From NCBI GenBank assembly GCA_041389565.1, contig JAWKRP010000032.1, forward strand, positions 1 to 64,000: 64,000 nucleotides of DNA, written 5' to 3'. Origin of the DNA: JACKEQ01 sp041389565 (GTDB lineage: Bacteria; Myxococcota_A; UBA796; GCA-2862545). The notes beneath the pieces are model-generated. The model was not told where the DNA came from, did not search any database, and was given only the letters and a program-made list of their open reading frames with translations. A program made the translations under genes and the position numbers. Shown one piece after another: positions 1-8,334 of this stretch (position 1 is the first letter of the stretch; each line of letters opens with the position of its first letter).

Positions 1-762
1 GGAGGGGCGCAGGAGGGGGGGGGCGTCGGGAGGCTTGCGGAGCGCGCCCGTGACGAGCAGATCGACCGGTGGAGACGGCGCCTGGCCGACGCTCACGCGG
101 CTGCCCTGGCCCGGTGCGAGCGCGACCTCGGATCCCGCGCCCGACACCGCCACGTCGGCGTACAGGGCCTCGGTGCGGGCGGCGGAGGGCTCGATCGTGA
201 CGCGGTATCCACCGGCCGTTCCCGTGGTGACCCCGGACGGCGTGACGACCGTGACGTGCCCCCCGGCTTCGCTCTCGCGCACCCGGATCGATCCCTGGGT
301 GACGGTGACGACCGTGGAGCGCGCGGACTCCGTGGAGAAGGCGGAGTCGATCGTGAGGCACGTGTCGGCCGACAGCAGCACGTCGTCGGTGAGGCTGCCG
401 TCGTCGTTGCAGGTGGAGGCGAGCCGCAGCGTGGCGTACGAGCCGGGGTCCGTGCACACGGTGCTCCCGGTGGGCAGGGCCTCGAAAGGCTCGACGTTCG
501 TGGGGTCTCCGCCCTTCACCCTGCGGTAGGCGGTTCCCGCCAGCGACACCAGGAACGCGCGCTGCTCGCCATGCGGACCGTCGGGGGGCGGGAGCTCGAT
601 CAGCGTGCCCACACGGGGCTGCTCGCCGGGTGCGAGCCCGTTGCGCTTCCGGATGTCGGCCGCGACCGTGGCATCTCCGAGCGCGAACGACTCGACGGTG
701 TCGCCAGAGCGCACGGGACGCACATCGGCAGCGAGGGCGACGCCCACGGTCAGGATCCACAT
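1..762 (-). CDS. LysM/FecR-domain secreted protein (partial, 3' end off window)
   Basis: The frame is open from an ATG at 762 to the window edge, giving 254 codons. It begins with a short signal peptide (residues 1-12, ending ALAA before DVRP). A LysM-like segment follows at about 16-58, with VRSGDTVES and a stretch ending GTLIELP. Residues about 90-220 look like a FecR domain: a threshold stretch GSTVCTDPGSYATLRL, then a beta-rich run with TVTQGSIRVRE and TPSGVTTGT. FecR/LysM pairs are common in envelope proteins and probably bind peptidoglycan or act structurally rather than as an anti-sigma factor. The ATG overlaps the OmpA gene's stop by one base (TGATG), so the two are translationally coupled. 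A run of nine G (15-23) lies in the coding sequence just before the window edge. Confidence 0.8.
   Translation of the reverse strand, partial: MWILTVGVALAADVRPVRSGDTVESFALGDATVAADIRKRNGLAPGEQPRVGTLIELPPPDGPHGEQRAFLVSLAGTAYRRVKGGDPTNVEPFEALPTGSTVCTDPGSYATLRLASTCNDDGSLTDDVLLSADTCLTIDSAFSTESARSTVVTVTQGSIRVRESEAGGHVTVVTPSGVTTGTAGGYRVTIEPSAARTEALYADVAVSGAGSEVALAPGQGSRVSVGQAPSPPVDLLVTGALRKPPDAPPLLRPS
15..23. repeat. Nine-base G/C homopolymer inside coding sequence
   Basis: Nine consecutive G on the plus strand read as C in the minus-strand FecR-like gene, within codons for Ala-Pro-Pro-Leu. It is long for this window and could be a slippage site or an assembly-error site. Confidence 0.6.
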
Positions 763-1946
763 CACGGCTCCACCGGCACGATGACCGCCGCGCGCTGCTG
801 CTCGGGCGGGAGGTCGGGATAGGCGACCGAAGCGCCCGTGGACAGGCGCTTCGCAGGCACACCGGCCTTCTTCAGCGCCGCTGCGACGGCCTCGGCACGA
901 CGCTGCTCGAGCGCCTGGTTGGTCTCCGCCGCGCCTTCGGGGCTCGCGGACCCGTGGATGGCGAACGCCCAGTCTCCGGCCGTGCTCGCGATTTGGGCCA
1001 CGATCTCGAGGGCCTCCGGACCGAGCGCGGCGCTCCCGGCCGTGAACTGCACACGCTGCGGCTCGGGCGGGTCGACCGCGACCCACACCACATTCCCTTC
1101 GGCCACCCCCACGGGCCAGGACACCGTGCGGCCTCCGCCCGTCACCTTCACCTCGGCACGCCCCTCGGCCATGCGCAGGCTGGCGAGCCCGCTCGACAGT
1201 GGCAGGGGCTCGCCGTTCACCTCGACCTCGTCGCCCGGGAATGCGGCGACCACCAGCCGTGCGGGCGTCTGGGCGTTCGGGTCGGGCGGCGACCCGCGGA
1301 GGGCCGTCTCGTTCAGGATGTGGACCGACTCGAGCTTCAGCTGGAGGCGGGCGAGCTCCGCATTGGCGTCGTCGGGTGGGAGCCACTGACAGACGGGGCC
1401 CGGCACCCACACCATCCCGTCGGCGCGCACGGGATCGGGCACCTCCACGATCTCGGGCTCCCGCTCCACGGGCGCGCGGAGCTTTCGCCCGAACACGACC
1501 CCGGCGGACAGCAGCCCCCGGGAGTCGCCCGCGGGCGACCACACGTAGTCGAACTGCACACGGGGCCGCGGACCGTTCGACTTCAGCGCGTCCAGAGCGA
1601 CGCCACCGCTCAGGAAGGCCGGCGTACCGGCCTCGATCGCGAGCCCACCCCCCGCGAACAGCGACATGGCGGTCTGTTCGGGGGGGCCGAGGAACACCCG
1701 CCCGCGCGGGCCGACGCCGAGCCACGCCGTGCCGTCGATCTCGGGCCCCCCATCGGCCGCGAGCTCGAGGTGGAGCTGCGAGAACGGAGCGACCGCGATG
1801 GACGCGCCGAGCCCGAGGAACGTGGGGATGTCGCGCTGCGCGCCGATCCCGACCTGAGCCCGCAGCGCGACCTCGGGACCGAAGCCGAGCGGACGCGGAT
1901 CGGGGGGAGGCTCTGCGGCGACGGCGAGCGTGACGAGGGCGATCAC
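762..1946 (-). CDS. OmpA-family outer-membrane/peptidoglycan-linked protein
   Basis: 394 residues from a GTG at 1946, chosen because it overlaps the kinase stop as GTGA; more upstream codons would run into the kinase gene. The N-terminus is a short signal peptide (IALVTLAVAA). Residues about 20-200 are rich in alternating hydrophobic residues and Gly, as in a small beta-barrel. The C-terminal OmpA-like domain starts near residue 299 with VQFTAGSAAL and contains HGSASPEG and an Arg pair in EQRRAEAV, as expected for peptidoglycan binding. It sits between the kinase gene and the LysM/FecR gene, so the last three genes of this operon all look envelope-related. The specific ligand is unknown. Confidence 0.82.
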   Translation of the reverse strand: MIALVTLAVAAEPPPDPRPLGFGPEVALRAQVGIGAQRDIPTFLGLGASIAVAPFSQLHLELAADGGPEIDGTAWLGVGPRGRVFLGPPEQTAMSLFAGGGLAIEAGTPAFLSGGVALDALKSNGPRPRVQFDYVWSPAGDSRGLLSAGVVFGRKLRAPVEREPEIVEVPDPVRADGMVWVPGPVCQWLPPDDANAELARLQLKLESVHILNETALRGSPPDPNAQTPARLVVAAFPGDEVEVNGEPLPLSSGLASLRMAEGRAEVKVTGGGRTVSWPVGVAEGNVVWVAVDPPEPQRVQFTAGSAALGPEALEIVAQIASTAGDWAFAIHGSASPEGAAETNQALEQRRAEAVAAALKKAGVPAKRLSTGASVAYPDLPPEQQRAAVIVPVEP

Positions 1947-3739
1947 GGGGCCCTCCGCAGCGTGAGGGGACGCATTCCCCCTGCATTCTTCACGACCTTG
2001 CCGTCGAGGCGGTCGGCCGTCGCGTCGTACACGAGCTCGTAGCGGGCGGCGCTCGGCCCGGTGGGGTCGGCATCCGCGAGGTCCAGCGCCCGACGGCGCC
2101 CGTCCCACGTGCCCCGCAGCGCGCTGGTCTGGATGTTGGGACCGAACGTGGTGGTGAGGGTGCCGGACGCGGAGGGGCCCGACGTCGTGAGGTCGAGGTC
2201 GACGACGATCCCGCCCATCGATCCCGACCAGCGCCCGGAGACCCCCGACGCCGTGGGCTCCGGAGCGGGCGCGGGGGTGGGGCTCGCGACGACGGGACGC
2301 GGGGTGACGACCGGGAGCGGGGGCGGCGGGACGGGGTCTCGCGCGAACGGCACGGGGTCAGGCGTGGGGGCGGTCCCGGACCCGTCGGGGTCGAGCGCCG
2401 TCGAAGGGCCCGGAACGACGGGCTCCGGAACGACGGGCTCCGGAACGACGGGTGTGGGCATGGCCGGTGAAGGCGTCGGGACGGGACCGGACACGGTGGC
2501 GACGCTCCCGTCCGTGCGGCCGACAGGGGTTTCCCGGCGGCCGCCACCGGGAGCGGCGAGCCAGATGCCGAGCCAGAGGAACACGAGGGCGATGGCGAGC
2601 GAGCCAGCGATGCCGAGCACCATCGGCACCGTACGGGACAGGCGCTCCGCAGGTGGACCCCCCGCGAGCTCCGTGGGGGCGAGCGCCGGCGCGGGGACGG
2701 GGCGCGCGCGGGCGGCTGGAGCGGGCGTGGGCGTCGGTCTCGCGCCGAGCTCCGCGGCCACGGCGTCCCGCATCGCCTCGTTCAGGGCGAGCTCGCCCGC
2801 CGTCTCGGTGACGTGGTGGGACAGGAACTCGAGCGCTTCACTGGTCGCATCGTGCGTCGGCGTGTGGGTGGGGACCCTCGCGGGGGAGGGGATGGGGCGC
2901 AGCACGCTCGGGGCGGGAGCGGGGGTGTCGACGAGGGTGGTGTGCAGCAGATCGGCGATCGCCCCCGCCATGGCGGCCGCGTTGGGCCAGCGGTCTTCGG
3001 GGAGGCGCTGGCACGCGCGCTGGAGGATGGGACGGATGGGGTCGGGGACGCGGGTCCAGCGCGCGGACTCGGTGTCCGCGAGGAACAGGTCGACCGGGTT
3101 CTCGGCGGTGAGCAGCGCGTACAGGGTCGTCCCGGCGGCGTAGATGTCGGCGGAGGGACCGACGCGCGCGGCGTCGAGCCGCTGCTCGGGCGGCATGTAG
3201 GCGAGCGACCCCATCGCCACGCCCGTGCGGGTCCGTCGCTCGTCGTCGGACAGCAGCGCGATGCCGAAGTCGGCCAGGAGCGCGCGCCCGTTGTGGTCGA
3301 CGAGGATGTTGTGGGGCTTCACGTCGCGGTGCACGATCCCCGCGGCGTGCGCAGCCGCGAGGGCCGACAGCACCTGCACCATGATGCGCAGGGCCTCGTC
3401 GGGCTCGAGCGGCCCCGCCTCGACGCGGTTCTGGAGGCTGCCGCCGTCGGCGAGGTCCATGATCACGTAGTCGAGGTCGCCCTCCACCCCGACGTCGTGG
3501 ATCGCGAGGATGTTGGGGTGCTGCAGGCGAGCCATCGCGCGGGCTTCGGCCTTCAGGCGGCGCCGGACGGTCGCGCGGGCTGCACTCCCGGGCACCAGGA
3601 TCTTCACGGCGCGGTCGACCCCGAGCGAGCGGTCGAACGCCGTGCACACCACCGCCATGCCGCCCTGCCCGAGCAGCTCGCCGACGATGTACCGGCCGTC
3701 GTCGAGCGACGACGGGACGTGCGACCCGAGGTCGAGCAT
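1943..3739 (-). CDS. Membrane-anchored Hanks-type Ser/Thr protein kinase
   Basis: 598 residues. The kinase domain covers about 15-290: glycine loop GQGGMAV (24-30), catalytic Lys46 in DRAVKIL, catalytic loop HRDVKPHN (137-144), DFG (157-159) and MPPEQ in place of APE. The main catalytic residues are present, so it should be active. After a Pro/Ala linker, one hydrophobic segment (roughly 430-455, LGIAGSLAIALVFLWLGIWL) anchors it in the inner membrane. Outside is a Pro-rich stretch with three VVPEP-type repeats, then a 90-residue C-terminal beta domain (SGRWSGSMGG to the end) that could sense an envelope ligand. The ATG at 3739 overlaps the thiD stop by one base, and its own stop overlaps the OmpA start. 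Substrates are unknown; co-transcription with OmpA and FecR genes suggests envelope signalling. Confidence 0.9.
   Translation of the reverse strand: MLDLGSHVPSSLDDGRYIVGELLGQGGMAVVCTAFDRSLGVDRAVKILVPGSAARATVRRRLKAEARAMARLQHPNILAIHDVGVEGDLDYVIMDLADGGSLQNRVEAGPLEPDEALRIMVQVLSALAAAHAAGIVHRDVKPHNILVDHNGRALLADFGIALLSDDERRTRTGVAMGSLAYMPPEQRLDAARVGPSADIYAAGTTLYALLTAENPVDLFLADTESARWTRVPDPIRPILQRACQRLPEDRWPNAAAMAGAIADLLHTTLVDTPAPAPSVLRPIPSPARVPTHTPTHDATSEALEFLSHHVTETAGELALNEAMRDAVAAELGARPTPTPAPAARARPVPAPALAPTELAGGPPAERLSRTVPMVLGIAGSLAIALVFLWLGIWLAAPGGGRRETPVGRTDGSVATVSGPVPTPSPAMPTPVVPEPVVPEPVVPGPSTALDPDGSGTAPTPDPVPFARDPVPPPPLPVVTPRPVVASPTPAPAPEPTASGVSGRWSGSMGGIVVDLDLTTSGPSASGTLTTTFGPNIQTSALRGTWDGRRRALDLADADPTGPSAARYELVYDATADRLDGKVVKNAGGMRPLTLRRAP
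2411..2455. repeat. Three 15-bp tandem repeats in the kinase stalk
   Basis: Three adjacent copies of CGGAACGACGGG plus CTC, CTC or TGT encode the VVPEP units of the kinase's extracytoplasmic stalk. The third copy is diverged at its end. Copy number could vary between strains and change stalk length. Confidence 0.7.
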
Positions 3740-4587
3740 CAGAGCAGCGACCAGGGTGCGCCGAGCGGCGGGCGGTCGGACAGCGGGGACGCGACGAGGC
3801 CGTGCGGAAGGACGTGCTGGCCACTCCCCGGACGCCACTGGAGCGCGGCGTTCAGGAGCCCCTGGACGTAGCCGAGCGCGCGGTCGATGGCGGTCTCGAG
3901 GTCGTCTCCGCGGGCCAGACGCGCGGCGATGGCGCTGGAGAGCGTGCAGCCCGTGCCGTGGAACCCCGGACCCTCGCGTCGGGCCCGCTTCCACCGGCGG
4001 ATCGCGGGACCGTCGACGAGCACGTCGACCACCTGGGGCTTGTGCTCGTCGCCGCCGGTGAGCAGCACCGGACAGGGCGCCTGGGTCGCCCAGGCCTCGA
4101 TCGCGTCGCGGTCGAGCGGCACGTTGGCCAGCACCGCGCCCTCGTCGAGGTTCGGCGTGGCGAGGGTGGCGAGCGGGAGGAGCTCGTCGCGCACGACCTG
4201 GATGGCGTCGGGCGCGAGCAGGCGGGTTCCGGACGTGGACACCATGACGGGGTCGACCACGATGGGCGGGAGGTCGGCGCGGCGCGTGAGGAACTCGACC
4301 ACGGCGCGTGCGTGCGCTGCGTTGCCGAGCATCCCGATCTTCACGGCGTGCACGGAGAAGTCGTCGAACACGGCCTCGAGCTGCGCGACCAGACCGTCGA
4401 CGGGCACTGGGTCCACCCGGAGCACGCCCTGGGTGTTCTGTGCGGTGACGGCGGTGATCGCGGACGTTCCGTAGACCCCGTGGTCGTGGAAGGTCTTCAG
4501 GTCGGCCTGGATGCCCGCACCGCCGCCGGAGTCCGATCCGGCGATGGTGAGCGCGATGGGGACGCGGTCACGCGTGCTCGTGGACAT
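3739..4587 (-). CDS. thiD: Hydroxymethylpyrimidine/phosphomethylpyrimidine kinase ThiD
   Basis: 282 residues. ThiD phosphorylates HMP and then HMP-P to HMP-PP, the pyrimidine half of thiamine diphosphate, in the cytoplasm. The N-terminal signature GSDSGGGAGIQADLKT (about 17-32) and the ribokinase-type anion hole GFHGTGCTLSSAIA near residue 220 are both intact, and the length is typical. The only good ATG (4587) lies inside the CobW gene, giving a 20-base overlap. ThiC, which makes HMP-P, is encoded separately at 57.9-59.5 kb behind a TPP riboswitch, whereas thiD has no visible riboswitch and rides in an envelope-type operon. Confidence 0.95.
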   Translation of the reverse strand: MSTSTRDRVPIALTIAGSDSGGGAGIQADLKTFHDHGVYGTSAITAVTAQNTQGVLRVDPVPVDGLVAQLEAVFDDFSVHAVKIGMLGNAAHARAVVEFLTRRADLPPIVVDPVMVSTSGTRLLAPDAIQVVRDELLPLATLATPNLDEGAVLANVPLDRDAIEAWATQAPCPVLLTGGDEHKPQVVDVLVDGPAIRRWKRARREGPGFHGTGCTLSSAIAARLARGDDLETAIDRALGYVQGLLNAALQWRPGSGQHVLPHGLVASPLSDRPPLGAPWSLL

Positions 4588-5458
4588 GCCCTTCCACCCG
4601 GTGGATGACGACCACCCGCCCGACCAGCGCCTCGTCGACCGGGACCTCGGGATCGGTGAGCTGGATGCGCGGACCGACCCCCTGGAGCACGCGCACCCCG
4701 CGCTCCGTGCGCACGAAGCCCTTCGCGCGGATGGCGTGGTGGGACGCGACCTCCGACAGCACGGCGGCTTCGTCGACCACGCCCGGGAACTGGAGCTCCG
4801 TGGTGTTGAAGGTCTCGTGGACGTGGGGGCGGGGCGAGGCCGTCGGATCCCGGCGCGCCACCCGCAGCCCGTCGGGGTCGGGCGGGTAGAGCAGCGACGG
4901 ATCGACCGCGCAGTGCACGGTGCGCATCACGGGCTGACCGCCGGAGAGCTCGTCGAGACGGGCCTCGGCGGCGGTGAGCGCCGCTTCGTCGATGAGGTCG
5001 CACTTGTTGAGCAGCAGGAGGTCTGCGGCTTCGACCTGCTCGAGAAAGGTCTCGTCGAGGTCGCCCGAGGCCCGCTCGGCGTCGACCACGACCACGACGA
5101 CCTCGTCGGACACGAGCTCCCTGAGGGGCGGACGCCAGAACTGCACGACCACCTCACCCGGGAGCGCGACCCCGCTGGTCTCGAGCACGAGGCGGTCGGG
5201 CTTCACGGTGGTGAGGATGGACTCGAGCGTCTCGGACAGGGCATCGGACAGGCGGCAGCACACACAGCCACCGTCGAGCTCGACGAAGCCGTCCTGACCG
5301 GCGTCGAGCAGCGCGCGGTCGATGCCGGTGTCGCCGAACTCGTTGCTGACGATGGCGAGCCGGATGCCGCGCTCCTGGGCGTCGGCGAGCAGGCGCGACA
5401 CGAGGGTGGTCTTGCCCGACCCGAGGTACCCGCTCACGATCAGCGCGGGAACGCTCAT
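4568..5458 (-). CDS. CobW/COG0523-family metallochaperone GTPase
   Basis: 296 residues starting MSVPALIVSGYLGSGKTT. Residues 10-18 form the Walker A loop, GGCVCCR (63-69) is the family's CxCC metal site, and NKCD near residue 152 gives guanine specificity. The C-terminal third is the usual CobW_C domain, with HVHETF in its first part and a HxHxH tail (VEGHVHEHA) that may bind metal. Members deliver Zn, Co or other metals to client enzymes; the client here cannot be named. The ATG at 5458 overlaps the FadL-like stop as ATGA. No Zur-type site is recognisable because the gene is internal to the operon. Confidence 0.92.
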   Translation of the reverse strand: MSVPALIVSGYLGSGKTTLVSRLLADAQERGIRLAIVSNEFGDTGIDRALLDAGQDGFVELDGGCVCCRLSDALSETLESILTTVKPDRLVLETSGVALPGEVVVQFWRPPLRELVSDEVVVVVVDAERASGDLDETFLEQVEAADLLLLNKCDLIDEAALTAAEARLDELSGGQPVMRTVHCAVDPSLLYPPDPDGLRVARRDPTASPRPHVHETFNTTELQFPGVVDEAAVLSEVASHHAIRAKGFVRTERGVRVLQGVGPRIQLTDPEVPVDEALVGRVVVIHRVEGHVHEHA

Positions 5459-6831
5459 CCGTCCTTCCCCTTGAAGATCCAGCTCGCCTGGAGCCCGAGC
5501 AGCCAGCCCGAGGCCTTCAGGTCGCCGTTCCCGACGACCGCGGGGTCGGCGCCGTTCCCGAGCACGTCGACGTAGACCTGCTGCACGGTGGAGTCCCGGA
5601 TCTGGAAGGAGGGGAAGTAGATGCCTGCGAGCGCACCGTCGATCCGGACGCGCCCGTCGACCGGCCAGACGCTGAACCCCCCGCCCATCTGGACCTTCCA
5701 CGGGTCGACGAGCGCGACGCTCATGCCGGCGGGCTTCACGGCGCCGTTCTCGTAGAAACCGCCCGCGCGCAGCTCGATCTCGTCGTTCACGCGCCACTCG
5801 GCGCCCAGGCGGATGCTCGTGGTGTTCGCCAGGCCTGCGGGGAGCTGGAACTCGTCGGGGATCTCGGTGGGGGTGTCGCTCCCGAACACGTAGATCTCGG
5901 GATCGATGCCGGTGAGCGTGATGTCCTCGAGGGTCTTCCAGTTCTGGTAGACGACCGCGAGCTCGATCTCGAGCTCCGGCACGGGACGCACGGCGACACC
6001 GGCCCGGAGGACGAGGGGGAGCCCGATCTCCAGCCCGATGCCGTCTTCCGAGCTGCACGGGTCTGCGGGGTCGTCGGAGAGCGTGCACCCGCCGTCCTGG
6101 TAGACGGGCTTGTCGACCGCCGACGCGAGCGCGCTGTCTTCGAGGTCGAGCGTGGCGGTGCCGCGGGCCCGGAAGGTGGTCGGAGGCTGCACGGCGAGCC
6201 CGATGGTGAGCTGCTCGATGGGGTCGACGAGCACGCCCACGTTGATGTTGGGCGTGAACGAGTCCTGCGCGCGCGCGTTGATCAGGATGTCGCCGCCGGG
6301 GTTCGTGTTGCCCGTGGCACTGACCGCGAGACGCTCTTCGAGGATGAGCACCTTGGCCTGCAGGCCGAGCCCGAACGTGACGTACTTCACGGGCCGGTAG
6401 GCGAGCGAAGGCCCGACCGAGAACTGGTAGATGCTCGTGTCGACGATGCTGTAGCGCTGCTCGCCCGCGGGGTCGTAGTCGGACGAGGGCGCGAACGGGC
6501 TGACCATGCCGAAGGCCAGCGAGAGCTTGTCCTTCACGAGCGGCGTGACGAACCCGAGCTGCGGGACGACGAACGGGGCCGCCTGGTTCTCGGCGGGCGT
6601 GAGCAGCTCGCCGTCTTCGTCGAGCCGCGAGAACCGGACGTTCTGCTGCACACTCGAGAATCCCACGTTCACGGTGGGGTGTTCGACGTGGATGAGCCCG
6701 GCGGGGTTGTAGTACTGCGCGAACTGGGTGTCGGCGCCCGCCACGAACGCGCCGCCGCGGCCGGCCGCCACGATGCCGCTGTCGGAGTAGAAGTATCCGC
6801 CCGCGAGCGCGGAGCTGATGGCCAGGATCAA
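5455..6831 (-). CDS. FadL/OMPP1-family outer-membrane transport porin
   Basis: 458 residues from a TTG at 6831, chosen because it overlaps the upstream stop as TTGA, leaves a signal peptide (ILAISSALAGG), and is followed at once by mature sequence. Family marks are the N-terminal GRGGAFVAGADTQFAQYYNPAGL, matching the GNAGtA...NPAgl pattern of FadL, and a long beta-strand-rich body with repeated aromatic strand ends. The final strand ends SWIFKGKDG, so the terminal aromatic is not the last residue. FadL proteins pass long-chain fatty acids or aromatic hydrocarbons across the outer membrane. An acidic loop with DGGCTLSDDPADPCSSEDG carries two Cys that may form a disulfide. The substrate is not inferable. 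Confidence 0.85.
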   Translation of the reverse strand: MILAISSALAGGYFYSDSGIVAAGRGGAFVAGADTQFAQYYNPAGLIHVEHPTVNVGFSSVQQNVRFSRLDEDGELLTPAENQAAPFVVPQLGFVTPLVKDKLSLAFGMVSPFAPSSDYDPAGEQRYSIVDTSIYQFSVGPSLAYRPVKYVTFGLGLQAKVLILEERLAVSATGNTNPGGDILINARAQDSFTPNINVGVLVDPIEQLTIGLAVQPPTTFRARGTATLDLEDSALASAVDKPVYQDGGCTLSDDPADPCSSEDGIGLEIGLPLVLRAGVAVRPVPELEIELAVVYQNWKTLEDITLTGIDPEIYVFGSDTPTEIPDEFQLPAGLANTTSIRLGAEWRVNDEIELRAGGFYENGAVKPAGMSVALVDPWKVQMGGGFSVWPVDGRVRIDGALAGIYFPSFQIRDSTVQQVYVDVLGNGADPAVVGNGDLKASGWLLGLQASWIFKGKDG

Positions 6832-7931
6832 GGGTTCTCTCCGCCGGTGTCGGGCTCGGGGTCGGTGGGGGCGGGGCGCGTGAGCTCGGGGTCGATCTGG
6901 TCGGCCCACGTGTCCCTCAAGAGGATGTCGCTGTAGAAACGCGCGGTGCGCACGGCCTTTCCGAGCATGTTGCCCTGGATCCCCCTGCGCAGGTTCACGA
7001 GCACACGCCGCTCGACGTGGTAGCGGTCCCACTTCTTCGCGGCGCTCTGGGCCTTCTTCGCGGCGTCGACGTCGACCTCCTCGAGGGCGTTCCACAGGGT
7101 CTCGCGAGGATACCCGAAGGTCTCGAGATCTTCGTCGAAGATGCGGTCGATGCTCGACTTCAGCAGGTCGATCCGCTTCGCGTCGCCCTTCACCTCGAGC
7201 GCCCACTTCTCGATCGAGCGCGTGTTGGGGCGGGTATCGGCGTTCACCCCCAGCGGATCCCCGAGACCCTCGACCTCGAGCCGCGTATTGCCATACTCGA
7301 TCATGCCGGGGTCGAACGGCATCCCCGCGTGCGCGCAGATGCGCTGCATGTGGGCTTCGGGGTCGCTCACGAGCGCTTCGTACGAGACGTGCACGTGCTC
7401 GACGGGGGCCTCGCGCAGGAAGCGCGCCATGGCGGGCACGTAGCGCTCGAGGATCGGGTTGTGCTCGTGCGCGACCTCCCAGTCGCCATCGAAGAACGAC
7501 TCGGCGAACGAGCTGAAGATCGCGAACGGGTGGCGGGTGAGCACGACGTACCGCGCCGAGGGGTAGAGCTTCGCGAGGAACGGCAGGATGAGGGCGTACG
7601 CTGGGGTCTTCTCGACGAAGTAGCGCTTCCCGGACGCTTCGAGCATCCGGCCGTACAGCAGGTCGGAGTAGGCCCGGAGCGCATCGAGGTAGTCGGCCTC
7701 GCCGTTCGGGAGGTCGGCCACGAACTGCTTCGCCGACATCGCAGCCTGGTAGGGGTCGTACGACGCCTTGTCGACGTGGTCGTAGTACCCGAGGTGCGCC
7801 AGCGGCGTGAGCAGGTGGGGCTCGGGGCGCGTGTAGATGTCGGGATGCGCGTTCAGCATGCGCATGAGCAGCGTGGTGCCGCTCCGTGGCGCGCCGATCA
7901 CGAAGAACATCCGCTGGGCCATGTCGTGCAC
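6828..7931 (-). CDS. PAPS-dependent sulfotransferase family protein
   Basis: 367 residues. The PAPS 5'-phosphosulfate loop is GAPRSGTT (13-20) and the 3'-phosphate-binding region is LTRHPFAIFSSFAESF near residue 131; both are intact, and a C-terminal region with PNTRSIEKW fits the family. It probably transfers sulfate to a carbohydrate, lipid or peptide acceptor. The start is GTG at 7931, which overlaps the ATL stop (TAGTG) and has GGAG eight bases before it; an in-frame ATG at 7922 is the alternative. It is the second gene of the operon. The acceptor is unknown. Confidence 0.88.
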   Translation of the reverse strand: MHDMAQRMFFVIGAPRSGTTLLMRMLNAHPDIYTRPEPHLLTPLAHLGYYDHVDKASYDPYQAAMSAKQFVADLPNGEADYLDALRAYSDLLYGRMLEASGKRYFVEKTPAYALILPFLAKLYPSARYVVLTRHPFAIFSSFAESFFDGDWEVAHEHNPILERYVPAMARFLREAPVEHVHVSYEALVSDPEAHMQRICAHAGMPFDPGMIEYGNTRLEVEGLGDPLGVNADTRPNTRSIEKWALEVKGDAKRIDLLKSSIDRIFDEDLETFGYPRETLWNALEEVDVDAAKKAQSAAKKWDRYHVERRVLVNLRRGIQGNMLGKAVRTARFYSDILLRDTWADQIDPELTRPAPTDPEPDTGGENP

Positions 7932-8284
7932 TATCGACTCCGGGCGTTCGGACCTCTATCGCCTCCGAACCACCACCGGAAGCGCTTCAGGTCGACGCGC
8001 TCGCCCCGGAACGCGATCCCCTCGCTCTCGAGCAGGTGCCGCTGGAGCTCGGCCCGGCCGGTGTCACCGCGATGACTGATGCGACCCTGGGCGTTGATCA
8101 CGCGGTGCCAGGGCACGTCGTCTTCCGTGAGGGCCGCGAGCGCCCAGCCCACGTGCCGCGCGACGCGCGGGGAGCCCATCGCCGCCGCGACGTCTCCATA
8201 GGTGGTGACGTAGCCCTCCGGAACCGTGCGCACGACGGCGTAGACGCGCTGGTGGAACCCTGGGGACACGACTCGTTCGGCCAT
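7931..8284 (-). CDS. Alkyltransferase-like (ATL) DNA repair protein, MGMT family without the cysteine
   Basis: 117 residues. It matches the C-terminal DNA-binding domain of O6-methylguanine methyltransferases, with VTTYGDVA, SPRVARHVGWAL and the active-site block PWHRVIN (58-64). Trp59 replaces the alkyl-acceptor Cys, the defining feature of ATL proteins such as E. coli YbaZ, which flip and flag O6-alkylguanine for nucleotide excision repair instead of removing the alkyl group. The ATG at 8284 has no Shine-Dalgarno; TATCGT lies five bases upstream, so the mRNA may be leaderless. It is the first gene of the eight-gene minus-strand run. Confidence 0.9.
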   Translation of the reverse strand: MAERVVSPGFHQRVYAVVRTVPEGYVTTYGDVAAAMGSPRVARHVGWALAALTEDDVPWHRVINAQGRISHRGDTGRAELQRHLLESEGIAFRGERVDLKRFRWWFGGDRGPNARSR

Positions 8285-8289
8285 GGGGC

Positions 8290-8295
8290 ACGATA
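8290..8295 (-). promoter_or_regulatory. Candidate -10 hexamer for leaderless ATL operon mRNA
   Basis: TATCGT on the minus strand is separated from the ATG at 8284 by only GCCCC. That spacing puts transcription start at or near the A of the start codon. No clear -35 is seen. It lies in the 50-bp divergent gap shared with the TPR gene at 8335. Confidence 0.4.
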
Positions 8296-8334
8296 CAGAT
8301 CGAACCACCCCGGCGCCACGATGTCTGTTCGCCC

